64,000 nucleotides of DNA from positions 1-64,000 of the forward strand of contig JAUCBJ010007168.1 in NCBI GenBank assembly GCA_032718475.1, written 5' to 3'. The position numbers were made by a program, and so were the translations under genes. Positions 1 to 10,030 of the stretch are shown here, one piece after another. Position 1 is the first letter of the stretch. The number at the start of each line of letters is the position of its first letter. Origin of the DNA: Nemertoderma westbladi (Eukaryota; Xenacoelomorpha; Nemertodermatida; Nemertodermatidae). The notes beneath the pieces are model-generated. The model worked only from the letters and a program-made list of their open reading frames with translations, was not told where the DNA came from and searched no databases.

Positions 1-39
1 TGGGAATTCAGGAGCACCGAATGCAGACTGGACAGACTG

Positions 40-1725
40 ATGAGTTGGCGACTCACCCTCGCATCAGCAGATGATAGTGGCAATGGTGGAATTGGTCTAT
101 TGATGAATCCAACTGCACATGCAGCATTGGACAAAATAGACCAAGTCTCTAACCGCATCATCCGTTGCCACTTCTCATGTTCTGGAAGACTGGCTAAGAA
201 GTTTCCTAAGGTGGTTCTGATTGTGTGCTACTCTCCAACTAGTGTTGTCCCTATAGAGGAGGTGGAAAATTTCTACCACAATCTACAAGCAGCTACTGAT
301 GGAGTGGATCAGCATGTATTCTTAACATTCCTGGGAGACTTTAATGCAAGTCTGCATCAATCAACTACATCGCCCTGGGTCTATAGCGATAGTGTTAACC
401 GAAATTCCGTCCATCTTCAGGAATTTATCTCTGCAAATGGATTGTTTTCGGCTGGAACCCAGTTCAAGAAGCGAACTGGAAAGCTATGGACTCATAGTGG
501 ACCCAGTGGTCACAAGTCCCAGATAGACCATATTCTGTTTCGTAGGAAATACAGGAGCTCTATACAAGACTGTAATGCTTTTACACTTCGACCCTTCTCC
601 AGTGATCACTGCCTTATTGTGGCCAAGGTAAGACTTAGTCTTCGTGCTAGCAGAACAACGAAATCTGCCTTGACGCGGCATGACTGGTCGATCAACTTGC
701 TTACTGGGCGGAAAAGCCAGCCAACCACCAAGGTTAAGGCAGAATCACCAGCCGATCGCCTCAATGGTTGGAAGGCCCACTTTGAAAAGCTCCTCAATAA
801 TGACAGGGTATTGCCTGATAACTTTATAGAAGTAAAAGTGTGTGAGTCTGTACTCCCAGATATTCCCATTGGCGATATCTCCTTTGCAGAAGTGAAGGCT
901 GCTGCAAAGAGCATTAAGACAAATCGTGCCAGTGGAGTAGATGGTGTTCCCCCTGAGGTCTTTAAAATACCTGAGTGTTTAAAGCTCATCTATCCCATCA
1001 TAGTAGACATGTACAGAACAACAAGAGTCCCACAAGAAATGAAAACAAATAAGTTGGTGCCAGTACCCAAGAAGGGCAACCTAACGTTCTATGGTTCTTT
1101 TCGGGGAATCTCATTAATCTCGATTGCTGCAAAGCTATACAATAGAATTCTATTAAATCGCATCGGGGATCCCATTGAGAGACTGCTCCGTGGAATTCAG
1201 AATGGGTTCCGTAAAGGTCGTGGGACCATGGAGCCCATTTTGGCACTTAAAAGGATAATTGAAGAGTTATCAAAAAAGCTTTCATTATATGGGATTCCTG
1301 ATGAAATTATTGCAGCAATCAGATCAGTATACGATGGTTCGACAACATTTGTGTCTACTGTTGATGGTGATACAGAACCATTTGAAGAAATATGGGGAGT
1401 CCTCCAAGGAGACACACTTGCGCCATTCTTGTTCATAATTGAGGTTAACTATGTTCTACGCATATCCTTAGATCATCATAATGATGATGGGGTGATGGTA
1501 ACTCCGCCTACTGGCTCCAGAAGTCGAGGAAATCTTGCCAAGTACCTAACTGATCTAGACTTTGCTGATGACTTAGGAGTACTCTCAGAATCACTCGAGG
1601 GAGCCCAACTGCTCCTCAGCTCATTAGAACAGGCTGCTTCTAGTGTTGGTCTTTTAATTAACTCCAAAAAGACCAAAATTTTGACAGTTAACTTTAAAGT
1701 CCTCAGCAAGTCTCTGACCGGATGA
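40..1725 (+). pseudogene. LINE ORF2: EEP endonuclease plus RT, palm motif A deleted
   Basis: The 561-residue frame would cleave target DNA and reverse-transcribe the LINE RNA. EEP signatures are GDFNA (99-103) and SDH (188-190). RT signatures are NGFRKGRGT (388-396), GVLQGDTLAPFLF (453-465) and the catalytic FADD (508-511). Between about residues 405 and 415 the sequence jumps from the fingers (ALKRIIEELSKK) to the region after motif A (LYGIPDEI), so the strand carrying the first catalytic aspartate is missing. The protein therefore could not polymerise even before the frame loss at its 3' end. The first Met is not a real start; coding similarity begins upstream of the window edge. Seen directly: motifs and gap. 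Inferred: internal deletion. Confidence 0.85.
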
Positions 1726-2063
1726 GCATAAGCTCAAAGGATGGTATGCTTGAGCATGTGGACGACTTCTGTTACCTGGGATCATGGATCCGGAAGTCAG
1801 ATGAGGACCTTCGAATACGTAAGGGAAAGGCATGGGCAGCCTTGAATAGGCTTTCCAGGATTTGGAAGTCACCGAGAATTAATCGGAAACTTAAGGTCCG
1901 ATTATTTAGAGCAGCAGTAGTTCCAGTACTCCTCTATGGGAGTCCATGCTGGGCTCTAACTGCTGAGGACACCAAATCTTTGGATGGCACATTCACAAGA
2001 ATGCTACGCCGGGTTCATTGTGTCATGTACAATGCACATATCTCCAACCAGACACTATATAAC
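1722..2063 (+). pseudogene. C-terminal part of the same LINE RT in a shifted frame
   Basis: This frame continues the upstream RT with the usual thumb and C-terminal sequence (DDFCYLGSWI, WAALNRLSRIWKS, LLYGSPCWALT). It is separated from the preceding frame by one frameshift near 1722. Homologous pieces occur on the minus strand at 9650-9990 and 6350-6530. After NQTLYNI the sequence departs from the copy at 9.6 kb, so the LINE's true C-terminus is lost. Confidence 0.8.
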
Positions 2064-2100
2064 ATTGGAGGTGTCTCATTGGTTCCCCCAAATTTAAATT

Positions 2101-3326
2101 AGTACTTTAAATATTAGGTTTATCTTTTCATTGTAGTATTATGTAATATTTCATTTATTATATTATTTGCCTGAAGAAGGGGCTTAGTGCCAGAAATCGA
2201 TCGGAAACCAAGCGTTTTTATTAGTACAAGGGAACGTAGACCCCAGAATTTACAATAACATTCATTATGAAACTCCACTCCCTGAAGACGGCGTGTCAGC
2301 TCATTAGTAATTTACAAAAAATTATGTTATTTTAGAAATTTTTCCAATTTTAAATTTGCTACTTTTGACGATTTTGACATAATAGTATAAAATATTGCGG
2401 CCTGTATATGAGTTACAGTTAAACCGGTCTGACTTGATTTCAACTCACATATGAGTTTCGGCTATACATTTGTTTATCAGCTACCAGGAAGGTAGCATTG
2501 ACTTTTCTGTCAACGTCAACAGGCCCATTGTATTGGGCTGTTGATGAGCTTTACAACAGTAGTTGAATCAGAGCCAGACGATCAGTATAGGCTAAACAAC
2601 ACGGTAGTAAAGCGTGGGAAAAGTGTCAAATTTCACCTAATGGCCGTTTCATTGTTATAAGTCACAGACAAACTCTATGCACCAGGTTGAAGGTGAGTTT
2701 CTCCTCTTTCAGATGATATATATACCGGTACCCGCCTCTGAAGTTGAAAATTACACAATCCATCGCTAATTTACTAATTCGCAGCTATTTTAAAATAATT
2801 AATCTTATTCGATAAAAAAAAAATTTCAACACTTAGAATTTTACATTCATAGAATGTTACGAATAATTTTCAAGCCATTCTTTTTATGAATTCCTAACTG
2901 ACATAATCCCGCATTCAATTCTTAAATTAACATAAACTTTTTTAACTTTATAAATACAAGAAAAACTCTCACCAAGGAGGAATAGCACAAAAATATAATC
3001 TCTACCAAGTCCAAACGTTGGATAATAAACTCATTTATGAGTTTTCACCAAGTCAACTAATTCTTCTTATAAAAGCCCCACCAAGAGGGAATAGACTTGA
3101 GAGAACTCAAATATGAGTACTCACCAAGTCAGATACATCCATTAGAAAAATTCCCACCAAGTGGAATTGGCCCTCCCGATTTTCACCAGTTTAAGGGTTA
3201 ATATATATAAATAGTCTGTTTTTTTATATTATGTGCGATAGATATTCCGTATGTTTTGCAATTAAATAGTGAAATTCAGTATATAAATTATATAACTAAT
3301 ATTAATTAATTAATTATAATTCAACA
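2101..3326. other. Intergenic, no gene seen
   Basis: AT-rich, no coding frame of note. At 2169-2215 there is a GCCTGAAGAAGGGGC... stretch of the type found at the 3' ends of Penelope-like elements, without any PLE coding sequence beside it. From about 2970 to 3190 the motif CACCAAG (or TACCAAG) recurs seven times at irregular 25-45 base spacing. Confidence 0.5.
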
Positions 3327-3332
3327 TTTATT
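3327..3332 (-). terminator. Polyadenylation signal AATAAA of the ACSF2-like gene
   Basis: TTTATT on the plus strand reads AATAAA on the gene strand, about 114 bases past the stop codon. That is a normal 3' UTR length, but the region is AT-rich so chance occurrence is possible. Confidence 0.4.
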
Positions 3333-3445
3333 AGTTGAAAGTGTTAAGCATAATATATTAATATACATAAAATAATTTAATGATATTTTGTAGGCATTTC
3401 TTTCATAAGACATCATTTTCGCATATTTAACAATAAGTTTAGTGT

Positions 3446-5224
3446 CTATGTCTCCGTCTCGAGTTTGAAATGTTCTATGAAGTCATCCCTCAGCATAAAC
3501 TTTTTTACTTTGCCAACTACGGTAACGGGAAATTCATCTACAAACATAACATACTCTGGGACTTTATATAACGCTAAACGTTCTTTCACAAAATTCTTAA
3601 CTTCCTCTTCTGTCATATCCTCTCCATCTTTCAGTTGCACTGCTACTGCGACCTTCTCACCCAAACGTTTATCAGGTACGCCCACCGCACTAGCTTGATG
3701 GATTTTTTCATGTCCCAACAGGACATCTTCGATATCCAATGAATATACATTAGCACCTCCTCTGTTAATAACGTCTTTTATCCGACCCGATATCGAAACA
3801 TACCCATTTTCATCAAGTGACCCAAGATCACCCGTTCTCCACCATCCATTACAATCAAGAGATTCTTTCGTTTTCGCATCATCTCCCCAATAACCAGGGA
3901 AGAGAGTATAACCACGGGAACAAATTTCACCGATAGAATTAATCGGTAGGATTTGGCCTTCTTTGTCAACAATCTTAATTTCCATTCCTTCCAAAGGATA
4001 ACCATCATTCTTCATTCTCGTTTCGAAAGTGTCGTCGAAGTGTCCAATTGAGATTATGGGAGACTCGCTCATTCCATAACCGCGGACGGCTTTCTGTATG
4101 TGCAATTTTTCGACGGCATCTCTAAAAAATTGTTCGGCGATTGGAGCGGTTCCTATGATGGCGCCGATTAGAGAGGATACGTCGTAGTCCCGGTAGTGCT
4201 GCAGCATATCGACGTACATCGCGGGCGCCGCAAGTATCATGGTGCATCGTTCGTCCTGCACAGCTTGTAACGAGGCTTTGGGTTCGAATAACGCGGAGGG
4301 GACCACTATACGGTGTCCAGTGAGTGGAGGCAACACCATGCCGCCCATGTACGCCGAAGCGTGGAAAAACTGTACTGGAAGCAGTGACGAGTGTCTGATC
4401 TCGTCGCCACCAATAGCATGAGATAGACTATATAATCCTTGGAGTAGATTCTGGTGGGTTGTAGGAATGACTTTAGGGTCTCCTGTTGTACCCGAGCTGA
4501 ACATCACGACTACATGGTCTTCTGGGTCAATAAATTTCTGCATTTCTTGAACTCTATCTCGAGATGTTGATCCTCCAATGTTCTTTATCTCTTCATACAA
4601 GAAGCACCCTTTCCGTTTCTCATTGTCCATGAAGATAACGTTTTTTAAACTGGGGATATTTTCTGATTGTAATTCTCCCGGTTTGCATTCCGGAAGTTCT
4701 GGACACACCATACACAACAAATCGTAATAATTGATAATTTTAACACCTGTGTCAACTAGAAGGGCCTTCAAGTTGACCTTACTGAGTGTTTGTTTGAGTT
4801 CCAATGGCTTGAACCCCGGGTTTACATTGACAGAGACTAACCCAGCTCTCGTAGCTGCATATGATCCCACCATCCATTGCCGCGAGTTCACCCCGTATAT
4901 TCCGATTCTATCTCCTCGCTGCAGTCCGAGTTCTACGAAACCACTAGCTAGTCTGTCCGCTTCCTCTAAGACTTCTCCAAATGTGACTCGGTCGCCGGTA
5001 TGACAGAAAACGAATGCTTCAACATCCCGATCTTCTATAGCTCGGCTTTCCAAAACGCTCCCCAGCGTCTGCCTGAGGTAGGGTGTCGCTTGCGGTCTGT
5101 GAATGTAACTCAATTTTAAGGGATTTTCTTTATGAAATTTTGGAAGAACAGATTTTTCAGAGCTGTAAAACCTTCTGTAATGATGGACGTGGAGGTTTTT
5201 AAATAAAGGCAAGAAATTAGCCAT
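3446..5224 (-). CDS. ACSF2: Acyl-CoA synthetase, ACSF2-like, single exon
   Basis: The 592-residue protein belongs to the ANL adenylating superfamily. It should activate a medium-chain fatty acid with ATP through an acyl-adenylate and pass it to CoA, probably in mitochondria. Motifs: P-loop SSGTTGDPK (243-251), RGYGMSES (381-388), TGDLG (464-468), hinge GRIKDVINRGG (480-490) and the C-terminal lysine motif PVTVVGKVKK (566-575), with the likely catalytic Lys at 572. The N-terminus is basic and lacks acidic residues for about 20 positions (FLPLFKNLHVHHYRRFYSS), suiting a mitochondrial presequence. Length matches ACSF2 (about 600). The Met used is the first in frame, about 17 codons after an in-frame stop. 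Oddities: the family's Gly after the P-loop Lys is Val (PKV), and there are no introns although vertebrate ACSF2 has many. It could be a retrocopy or a lineage with intron loss. Neighbours are unrelated. Confidence 0.9.
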   Translation of the reverse strand: MANFLPLFKNLHVHHYRRFYSSEKSVLPKFHKENPLKLSYIHRPQATPYLRQTLGSVLESRAIEDRDVEAFVFCHTGDRVTFGEVLEEADRLASGFVELGLQRGDRIGIYGVNSRQWMVGSYAATRAGLVSVNVNPGFKPLELKQTLSKVNLKALLVDTGVKIINYYDLLCMVCPELPECKPGELQSENIPSLKNVIFMDNEKRKGCFLYEEIKNIGGSTSRDRVQEMQKFIDPEDHVVVMFSSGTTGDPKVIPTTHQNLLQGLYSLSHAIGGDEIRHSSLLPVQFFHASAYMGGMVLPPLTGHRIVVPSALFEPKASLQAVQDERCTMILAAPAMYVDMLQHYRDYDVSSLIGAIIGTAPIAEQFFRDAVEKLHIQKAVRGYGMSESPIISIGHFDDTFETRMKNDGYPLEGMEIKIVDKEGQILPINSIGEICSRGYTLFPGYWGDDAKTKESLDCNGWWRTGDLGSLDENGYVSISGRIKDVINRGGANVYSLDIEDVLLGHEKIHQASAVGVPDKRLGEKVAVAVQLKDGEDMTEEEVKNFVKERLALYKVPEYVMFVDEFPVTVVGKVKKFMLRDDFIEHFKLETET

Positions 5225-5578
5225 GTAGTTCTTGAAATTATTAGGCGGATTAGTGATTTTACTAAATTTATTTTAATAATTATTTGCTTTAAACTGGATA
5301 TTGGTTATGACATTTTCAAGAAATTATCTTATATATTTTGATTGATATTGATGTTGTTGGTCAAAGTTCGATTTATATAAATAATCCTATGTTATTACCT
5401 ACATTGTATGTCATTCATTAATAATAATTTGCTATTTACCAACATTTTGATAAGCCCATCACCCCGTGCCATATAGGTATCACCTGCTATATAGTTACAA
5501 CGCCTAGTGGGTAGCGTTTCACCTTGCTGGTTCCTGGTTGTTCTCTTTTGTCTTTCAAACCAATGTAACACAACACGA
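5225..5578. other. Region upstream of the ACSF2-like gene
   Basis: About 350 bases of AT-rich DNA that must hold the 5' UTR and promoter of the minus-strand gene. No TATA or other element stands out. Confidence 0.3.
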
Positions 5579-5772
5579 GTGGGGCCTTCGTGCAGCAAAA
5601 GCTGCAAACCATCTTGCGAACAATTATAATTATACTATGGCTAGTTATATAGGTCTATTCTGATATTGGCTTCCGACAATATTATGGCTTCCGACACACA
5701 CAGACTTTTGGAAAATGGCCGTAGTATATTTATAACAGTTCGCTGTTGACTCGCAGTTTTGACTCGCCCCAC
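5579..5772 (+). mobile_element. MITE with GTGGGG ends, copy 1
   Basis: It begins GTGGGGCCTTCGTGCAGCA and ends TGACTCGCCCCAC, so both ends read GTGGGG inward but then differ. The same two ends bound 44366-44945 and, inverted, 45127-45607. No coding capacity. A clear target-site duplication was not found. Confidence 0.5.
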
Positions 5773-6342
5773 ATTGTCAGACAATCTAACTACTTAGCTT
5801 CAACTCTCTAGCTCTAAAAAAACAAATAATATAAATAATATTTTGTTGAATGAATGTACGGCCCCCTAATAATTCTAGACCGTTAAGGTTATGAATTCGT
5901 CGCTTTTTATTTAGTCCGCTAACTAAATATATTCTCATACTAGAAATATCCGCCAAGTAAAAAAAAAACACATGATTTCATATCCTCTTTGGAGCACCCG
6001 TATGAATGGGTCGTTAATAATGTTGTTATATTTGTAGTAAAATAATATATAAAATGGTTTAGTTTATAAGTCACTGAAAAAATTCCAAACGCGCCGAGTC
6101 GTGCATTGTGCCTGGTTTGGGACACTGGTCTGGGTTCTTAAAAGCCACCAACCCCTGTCACCTGGGGTCGTGCTTGGCAAACATTGGTTGTCTACCACAC
6201 TACTACCGGGTGATCCTGGCGGCGAAAACAGTGAACAGAAAGCTTCACCCGCCGTCTCTGTAGGGTGAAGCTGGGTCTTGGCTCTTGGCAGTGAGATGTT
6301 TCCTTTTGTTGTATAAAACCCCATTGCTTACCGTATGTGTGC

Positions 6343-6530
6343 ATCATATACAATGTTGTGCACACTTCGCAGCATCCTGTTATATGTACCATCCAGAGAC
6401 CTGGTGTCTTTAGCAGTTAGAGCCCTGCATGGGCTGCCACATAGGGCAGCGCAAATACCATAGCTACACGGAAAAGGCGTTAAAGAGCAAGAGATATCAC
6501 AGCGCTTCCAGATCCTGGATAACTTGTAGA
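6343..6530 (-). pseudogene. LINE RT C-terminal fragment (same family as 1-2100)
   Basis: On the minus strand the fragment reads YKLSRIWKR ... GSPCRALTAKDTRSLDGTYNRMLRSVHNIVYDAHI, collinear with residues of the LINE C-terminus at 1850-2040. It has a deletion in the middle and stops upstream. DNA on its 3' side (6061-6340) may be LINE tail but has no recognisable domain. Confidence 0.75.
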
Positions 6531-6899
6531 TTGAAGACCAAAAACAACAAAAGGACAATATTAGTTTAAATCTACTTGATGTTTCAATAATCAACAAAAT
6601 TGTTCTATCATTAAATAACTTTACATTACATTGACGATATACACAACGGCATATATTGCATTACAATTACAAACAACACCCATTGCAAAGTTATATTATC
6701 ATAACTATTATAATTAATAACTTAATTATAGTTGGTGTTTGTTTACTGCCCCTTAAAACAATAACAAGCACAATATTACTATATATGGAGGACGTACCAA
6801 ACTCATATAGATACTTTAGATAAAGGGGACCAGTATCCTTCAATATGTCATTAGCCAACCCATAGATATTATACATACACGGATGGAATTCATTCCGAG

Positions 6900-7619
6900 C
6901 TACCCTTCTGTTATAGGTGGCGTTAACCATCCATGCTTATTATGTGTTTTAACAAGGTTTTCGAAAGCAAGCTCAGCATCTTCTTTGCAAAAGAATATCG
7001 GAGTTTCCCCTTTTTTAAAAGTTTTAATTCTCGCTTTCCCCTTTACGAGTGTTGCCCGGAACTGGTGAATGAGGGCCTCTATAGTGTAGGAACTGGACCA
7101 TCCTTTAGGGGTCAATATCTCCATGCATATCGCTCCCCCGTCCAGGACATAACCATCCTCTAACACAGGTTGCTGAACGCGCATAAAAGGTGGGGAAAAT
7201 GGGAAATTATCCGGGAAAACAATGTTTACGAGTATAAAAGGAGTCCCGGTAGCGACCATATCTTTGTGTAGCTCTGAATCTGCGTCTACTCTATATATTT
7301 TCAGATTCCATTCGAATATGTTATTATCTAACAAGTCCACAGTGAATGTGCCTTCCAATTCACTGCTGGTTTTAATATCCTTAAGCTCTTTCATTAATCT
7401 CGTTGTTCTAACGTGTCGAGCGTGTTGTTTGTAACTGAGTGGGGCGGGCGTCTCTTTGATATGAGTTGTAGACGGTTTATCTTTGCGAGTTTTCGAAATG
7501 TTTCGTTGGTTTGGTGTCTGAATTCCCTGGGAAACTCCGAATTCTCGTTTCGTTGTGGATTCCGGGACGAAACCGGTTTCGTCTCTTGCGAGACAACTGC
7601 GAACGAGAATCATTCCCAT
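6900..7619 (-). CDS. UBE2QL1: E2 ubiquitin-conjugating enzyme, UBE2QL1-like, single exon
   Basis: The 239-residue frame carries a UBC domain from about residue 74 to the end. An E2 takes ubiquitin from E1 as a thioester on its active cysteine and passes it on with an E3. The active site is Cys165 in DGYVLDGGAICMEIL; the following WSSSYTIEALIHQF, KGKARI and HGWLTPPITEG are typical of the UBE2Q/UBE2QL1 branch. The closest remembered relative is vertebrate UBE2QL1 (about 161 residues), whose start would align with internal Met76 in RLMKELKDI. The first 75 residues here are low in recognisable structure, so they may be a genuine extension or 5' UTR read in frame. No frame breaks. The gene is flanked on both sides by LINE debris yet is intact, which suggests selection. 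Confidence 0.9.
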   Translation of the reverse strand: MGMILVRSCLARDETGFVPESTTKREFGVSQGIQTPNQRNISKTRKDKPSTTHIKETPAPLSYKQHARHVRTTRLMKELKDIKTSSELEGTFTVDLLDNNIFEWNLKIYRVDADSELHKDMVATGTPFILVNIVFPDNFPFSPPFMRVQQPVLEDGYVLDGGAICMEILTPKGWSSSYTIEALIHQFRATLVKGKARIKTFKKGETPIFFCKEDAELAFENLVKTHNKHGWLTPPITEG

Positions 7620-8160
7620 GCTAACAGCAGCATTACAAACTGAAAAAAAAATAATGTAATGCTGTAATTATTATTTATATCACTTATACTGTAATTGACT
7701 TTACCATAACGGTAATAAAATTATTTAATAATGATTTAGATTATAAAATACTGTGCGATAAAATTAATGTCCTGGTCCCAGGCACTAGTCTCTATGGCAT
7801 GCCTATATGCAGACGCAGAACAAACGCAGAGAGAGTCGGTAGAGGGTGTAGGCGGTAGGACTACAGCACAGTTTGTTTGTGGTTTCAATATGTTAGTTTA
7901 TTTTGATTTTATTCGGTGGGTATAATTAGGCCCTTTACTGTAATCATATAGAAATTTTGTGTCATAATTGAAACGGAGAGATGCCAAAGGGGGTAAATTG
8001 TTTTTTCATCAATTTAAAATTTTCTATGTCACACAATTTTTATCATATATTATACATCACCCATTAAATTCGTTTAAAAATAGTAATTTTTCTAAACACT
8101 AATAACCATGGTAAACAAGGCAATTCCGCATTAGTTATGGTAAAAAGAAAACCCGTATCT
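7620..8160. other. Upstream of the UBE2QL1-like gene
   Basis: AT-rich with no coding frame. It should contain the gene's promoter; no specific motif could be assigned. Confidence 0.3.
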
Positions 8161-8167
8161 TCAAGGA

Positions 8168-8730
8168 TCAATTCGCGTCGGATGTTACTGTAGATTGCAA
8201 AGGTGGTTGGGGCGTCGGCGAGTGGTTATCCAGGGGTAAGTGATGAATTCCAACCCTGAAATACTCCATTTCCAAGATGAAATCCTGAAGATGGACGGAA
8301 TTTCGGTTAACACTATTGCTATAGACCCAGGGCGATGTAGGTGATTGATGCAGACTTGCATTAAAGTCTCCCAGGAATGTTAAGAATGCATGCTGATCCA
8401 CTCCATCAGTAGATGCTTGTAGATTCTGGTAGAAATTTTCCACCTCATCTACAGGGACAACAATAGTGGGAGAGTAGCACACAATCAGAACCACCTTAGG
8501 AAACTTCTTAGCCAGTCTTCCAGAACATGAGAAGTGGCAACGGATGATGCGGTTAGAGATTTGGTCTATTTTGTCCAATGCTGCATGTGCAGTTGGATTC
8601 ATCAATAGACCAAATCCACCATTGCCATTATTACTCTGCTAATGCGTGGGCGAGTCGCCAACCGCCCCCAGGTCCTTAATCAGAACCTCATCAGTCTGTC
8701 CAGTCTGCATTCGGTGCTCTGGAATACCCA
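8168..8730 (-). pseudogene. LINE EEP endonuclease fragment, second copy
   Basis: On the minus strand this matches window positions 1-460 of the first LINE nearly base for base (NPTAHAALDKIDQISNRI, GDFNASLHQS). It keeps a little more 5' sequence and breaks off after the endonuclease middle, with no RT. There is a stop and a small insertion upstream of the first Met near 8620. A 67-85 residue frame at 8763-9020 may be the LINE's own 5' region. Confidence 0.85.
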
Positions 8731-9049
8731 CTGCACTAAGAGAATGCTTATCTGCCAGGCAGTCAGCTCGCCATGTCGCATTTGGGACGTGTTAGGGTAT
8801 TAACTGATGCTAGTCTAGTGACTTTCTCAGGTTCACCAATGGCTTGGTTGGTCGGTGTGGAACATGAACATGAGAGTAGCCTAGCCTCCAAGTTCAGAAT
8901 CCCTCTCCCCCTCGCAATCTGGCCTTCCTGGTGTCCAGAAAAGTCACCAAGAAAGGGACTCACAGAATCTGCGTAACTAATGTAATCCATACTACTACTA
9001 CTATAATCGGCCTGCTGCATTGAAACTGCACATTGAGATGCTATGCCGG

Positions 9050-9343
9050 CAGGGCTGGATTAACCTATAGGCAAACTAGGCACGTGCCTAGGGCTAGGGG
9101 CCTCCCAAAAAAATTTATATCATTAAAATTTAGAATTAAAATTATTTTATTTTTGATGCAATTGCTATCATGTTTTTTAGCAACATTATTTTATAAAGAA
9201 CAAATTGAGCGCAAATATTTTATGCTAAATAAATACAAAAATACCACCCCCCCCCCCCCCCACCCCCTTCACCTGAAAAAGTTTTGGGGTGGGGCCTCAA
9301 ATTTGTCTATGCCTAGGGACCACACATGCGTAATCCTGCTCTG
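9050..9343. mobile_element. Non-autonomous hAT-type MITE with 8-bp target duplication
   Basis: The ends are CAGGGCTGGATTA and, inverted, CAGAGCAGGATTA. TATGCCGG flanks both sides (9042-9049 and 9344-9351), an exact 8-bp target duplication as expected of hAT. The interior is AT-rich with a C tract at 9247-9261, and there is no transposase. It sits between two LINE pieces. Confidence 0.85.
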
Positions 9344-9359
9344 TATGCCGGCTTAACAA

Positions 9360-10030
9360 AAAAATGTTGTCGCCACCATGCAATCCACAATTGGCAAGCC
9401 CAACAATGCAGCATGCATTAAGAATGCTATGGTGGCTTGTCAACAAAGTTGCACCGCCACAACTCCATATCCGCAATGACCCCATGACTTTTGCAAGACT
9501 ATCCGCATCTTCAAGGCGCCAGTGCCAGTGTCCTTTAAGATGCGTCGTTGGGCTGTCCACCTTGCTTATTTTCTCCATGGCGCTGCCAAAGCACACAATT
9601 GTGCTGGTCCTCTATATGTTATATAGTGTCTGGTTGGGGATGTGTGCAGTGCATTCTTGTGAATGTGCCATCCAGAGATTTGGTGTCCTCAGCAGTTAGA
9701 GCCCAGCATGGACTCCCATAGAGGAGTACTGGAACTACTGCCGCTCCAAATAATCGTACCTTAAGTTTCCGAAGAATTCTATGTGACTTCCAAATCCTGG
9801 AAAGCCCATTTAATGCTGCCTTTGTCTTTCCCTTACATTTTCGAAGGTCCTCACCTGATTTCCGGAACCATCCACATCCTCATCCACATCCGGAACCGTA
9901 ACAGAAATCGTCCACATCCTCAAGAATACCATCCTTTAAGATTATGCTCATCCGATCATAGATTTGATGAGGACTTTCAAAGTTAACTGTCGAATTTTTG
10001 GTCTTTTTGGAATTAACAAAAAGACCAAAA
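9360..10030 (-). pseudogene. LINE RT C-terminal fragment, third copy
   Basis: Positions 9650-10030 are the reverse complement of the LINE at 1680-2060, with a short tandem insert near 9880-9910. Positions 9360-9640 continue in LINE sense as a decayed C-terminal region with several stops. Together with 8168-9020 this gives a head-to-tail order: the 3' end of one copy followed by the 5' end of another. Confidence 0.75.

Larger units (their letters stand above)
1..2100 (+). mobile_element. Non-LTR retrotransposon (LINE), 5'-truncated by the window and decayed
   Basis: The stretch encodes an endonuclease/exonuclease/phosphatase (EEP) domain followed by a reverse transcriptase, the usual order of ORF2 in apurinic-endonuclease LINEs. 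The same family recurs on the minus strand at 8168-8730, 9360-10030 and 6343-6530. The copy is inactive: it has a frameshift near 1722 and lacks part of the RT palm. After about 2060 it no longer resembles the other copies. The exact clade (RTE, CR1 or other) cannot be fixed by eye. Confidence 0.85.

Noticed and set aside
2169-2215. Penelope-like element 3' end
   Set aside because: Only a short GCCTGAAGAAG phrase is present; no coding remains nearby, so not annotated as an element.
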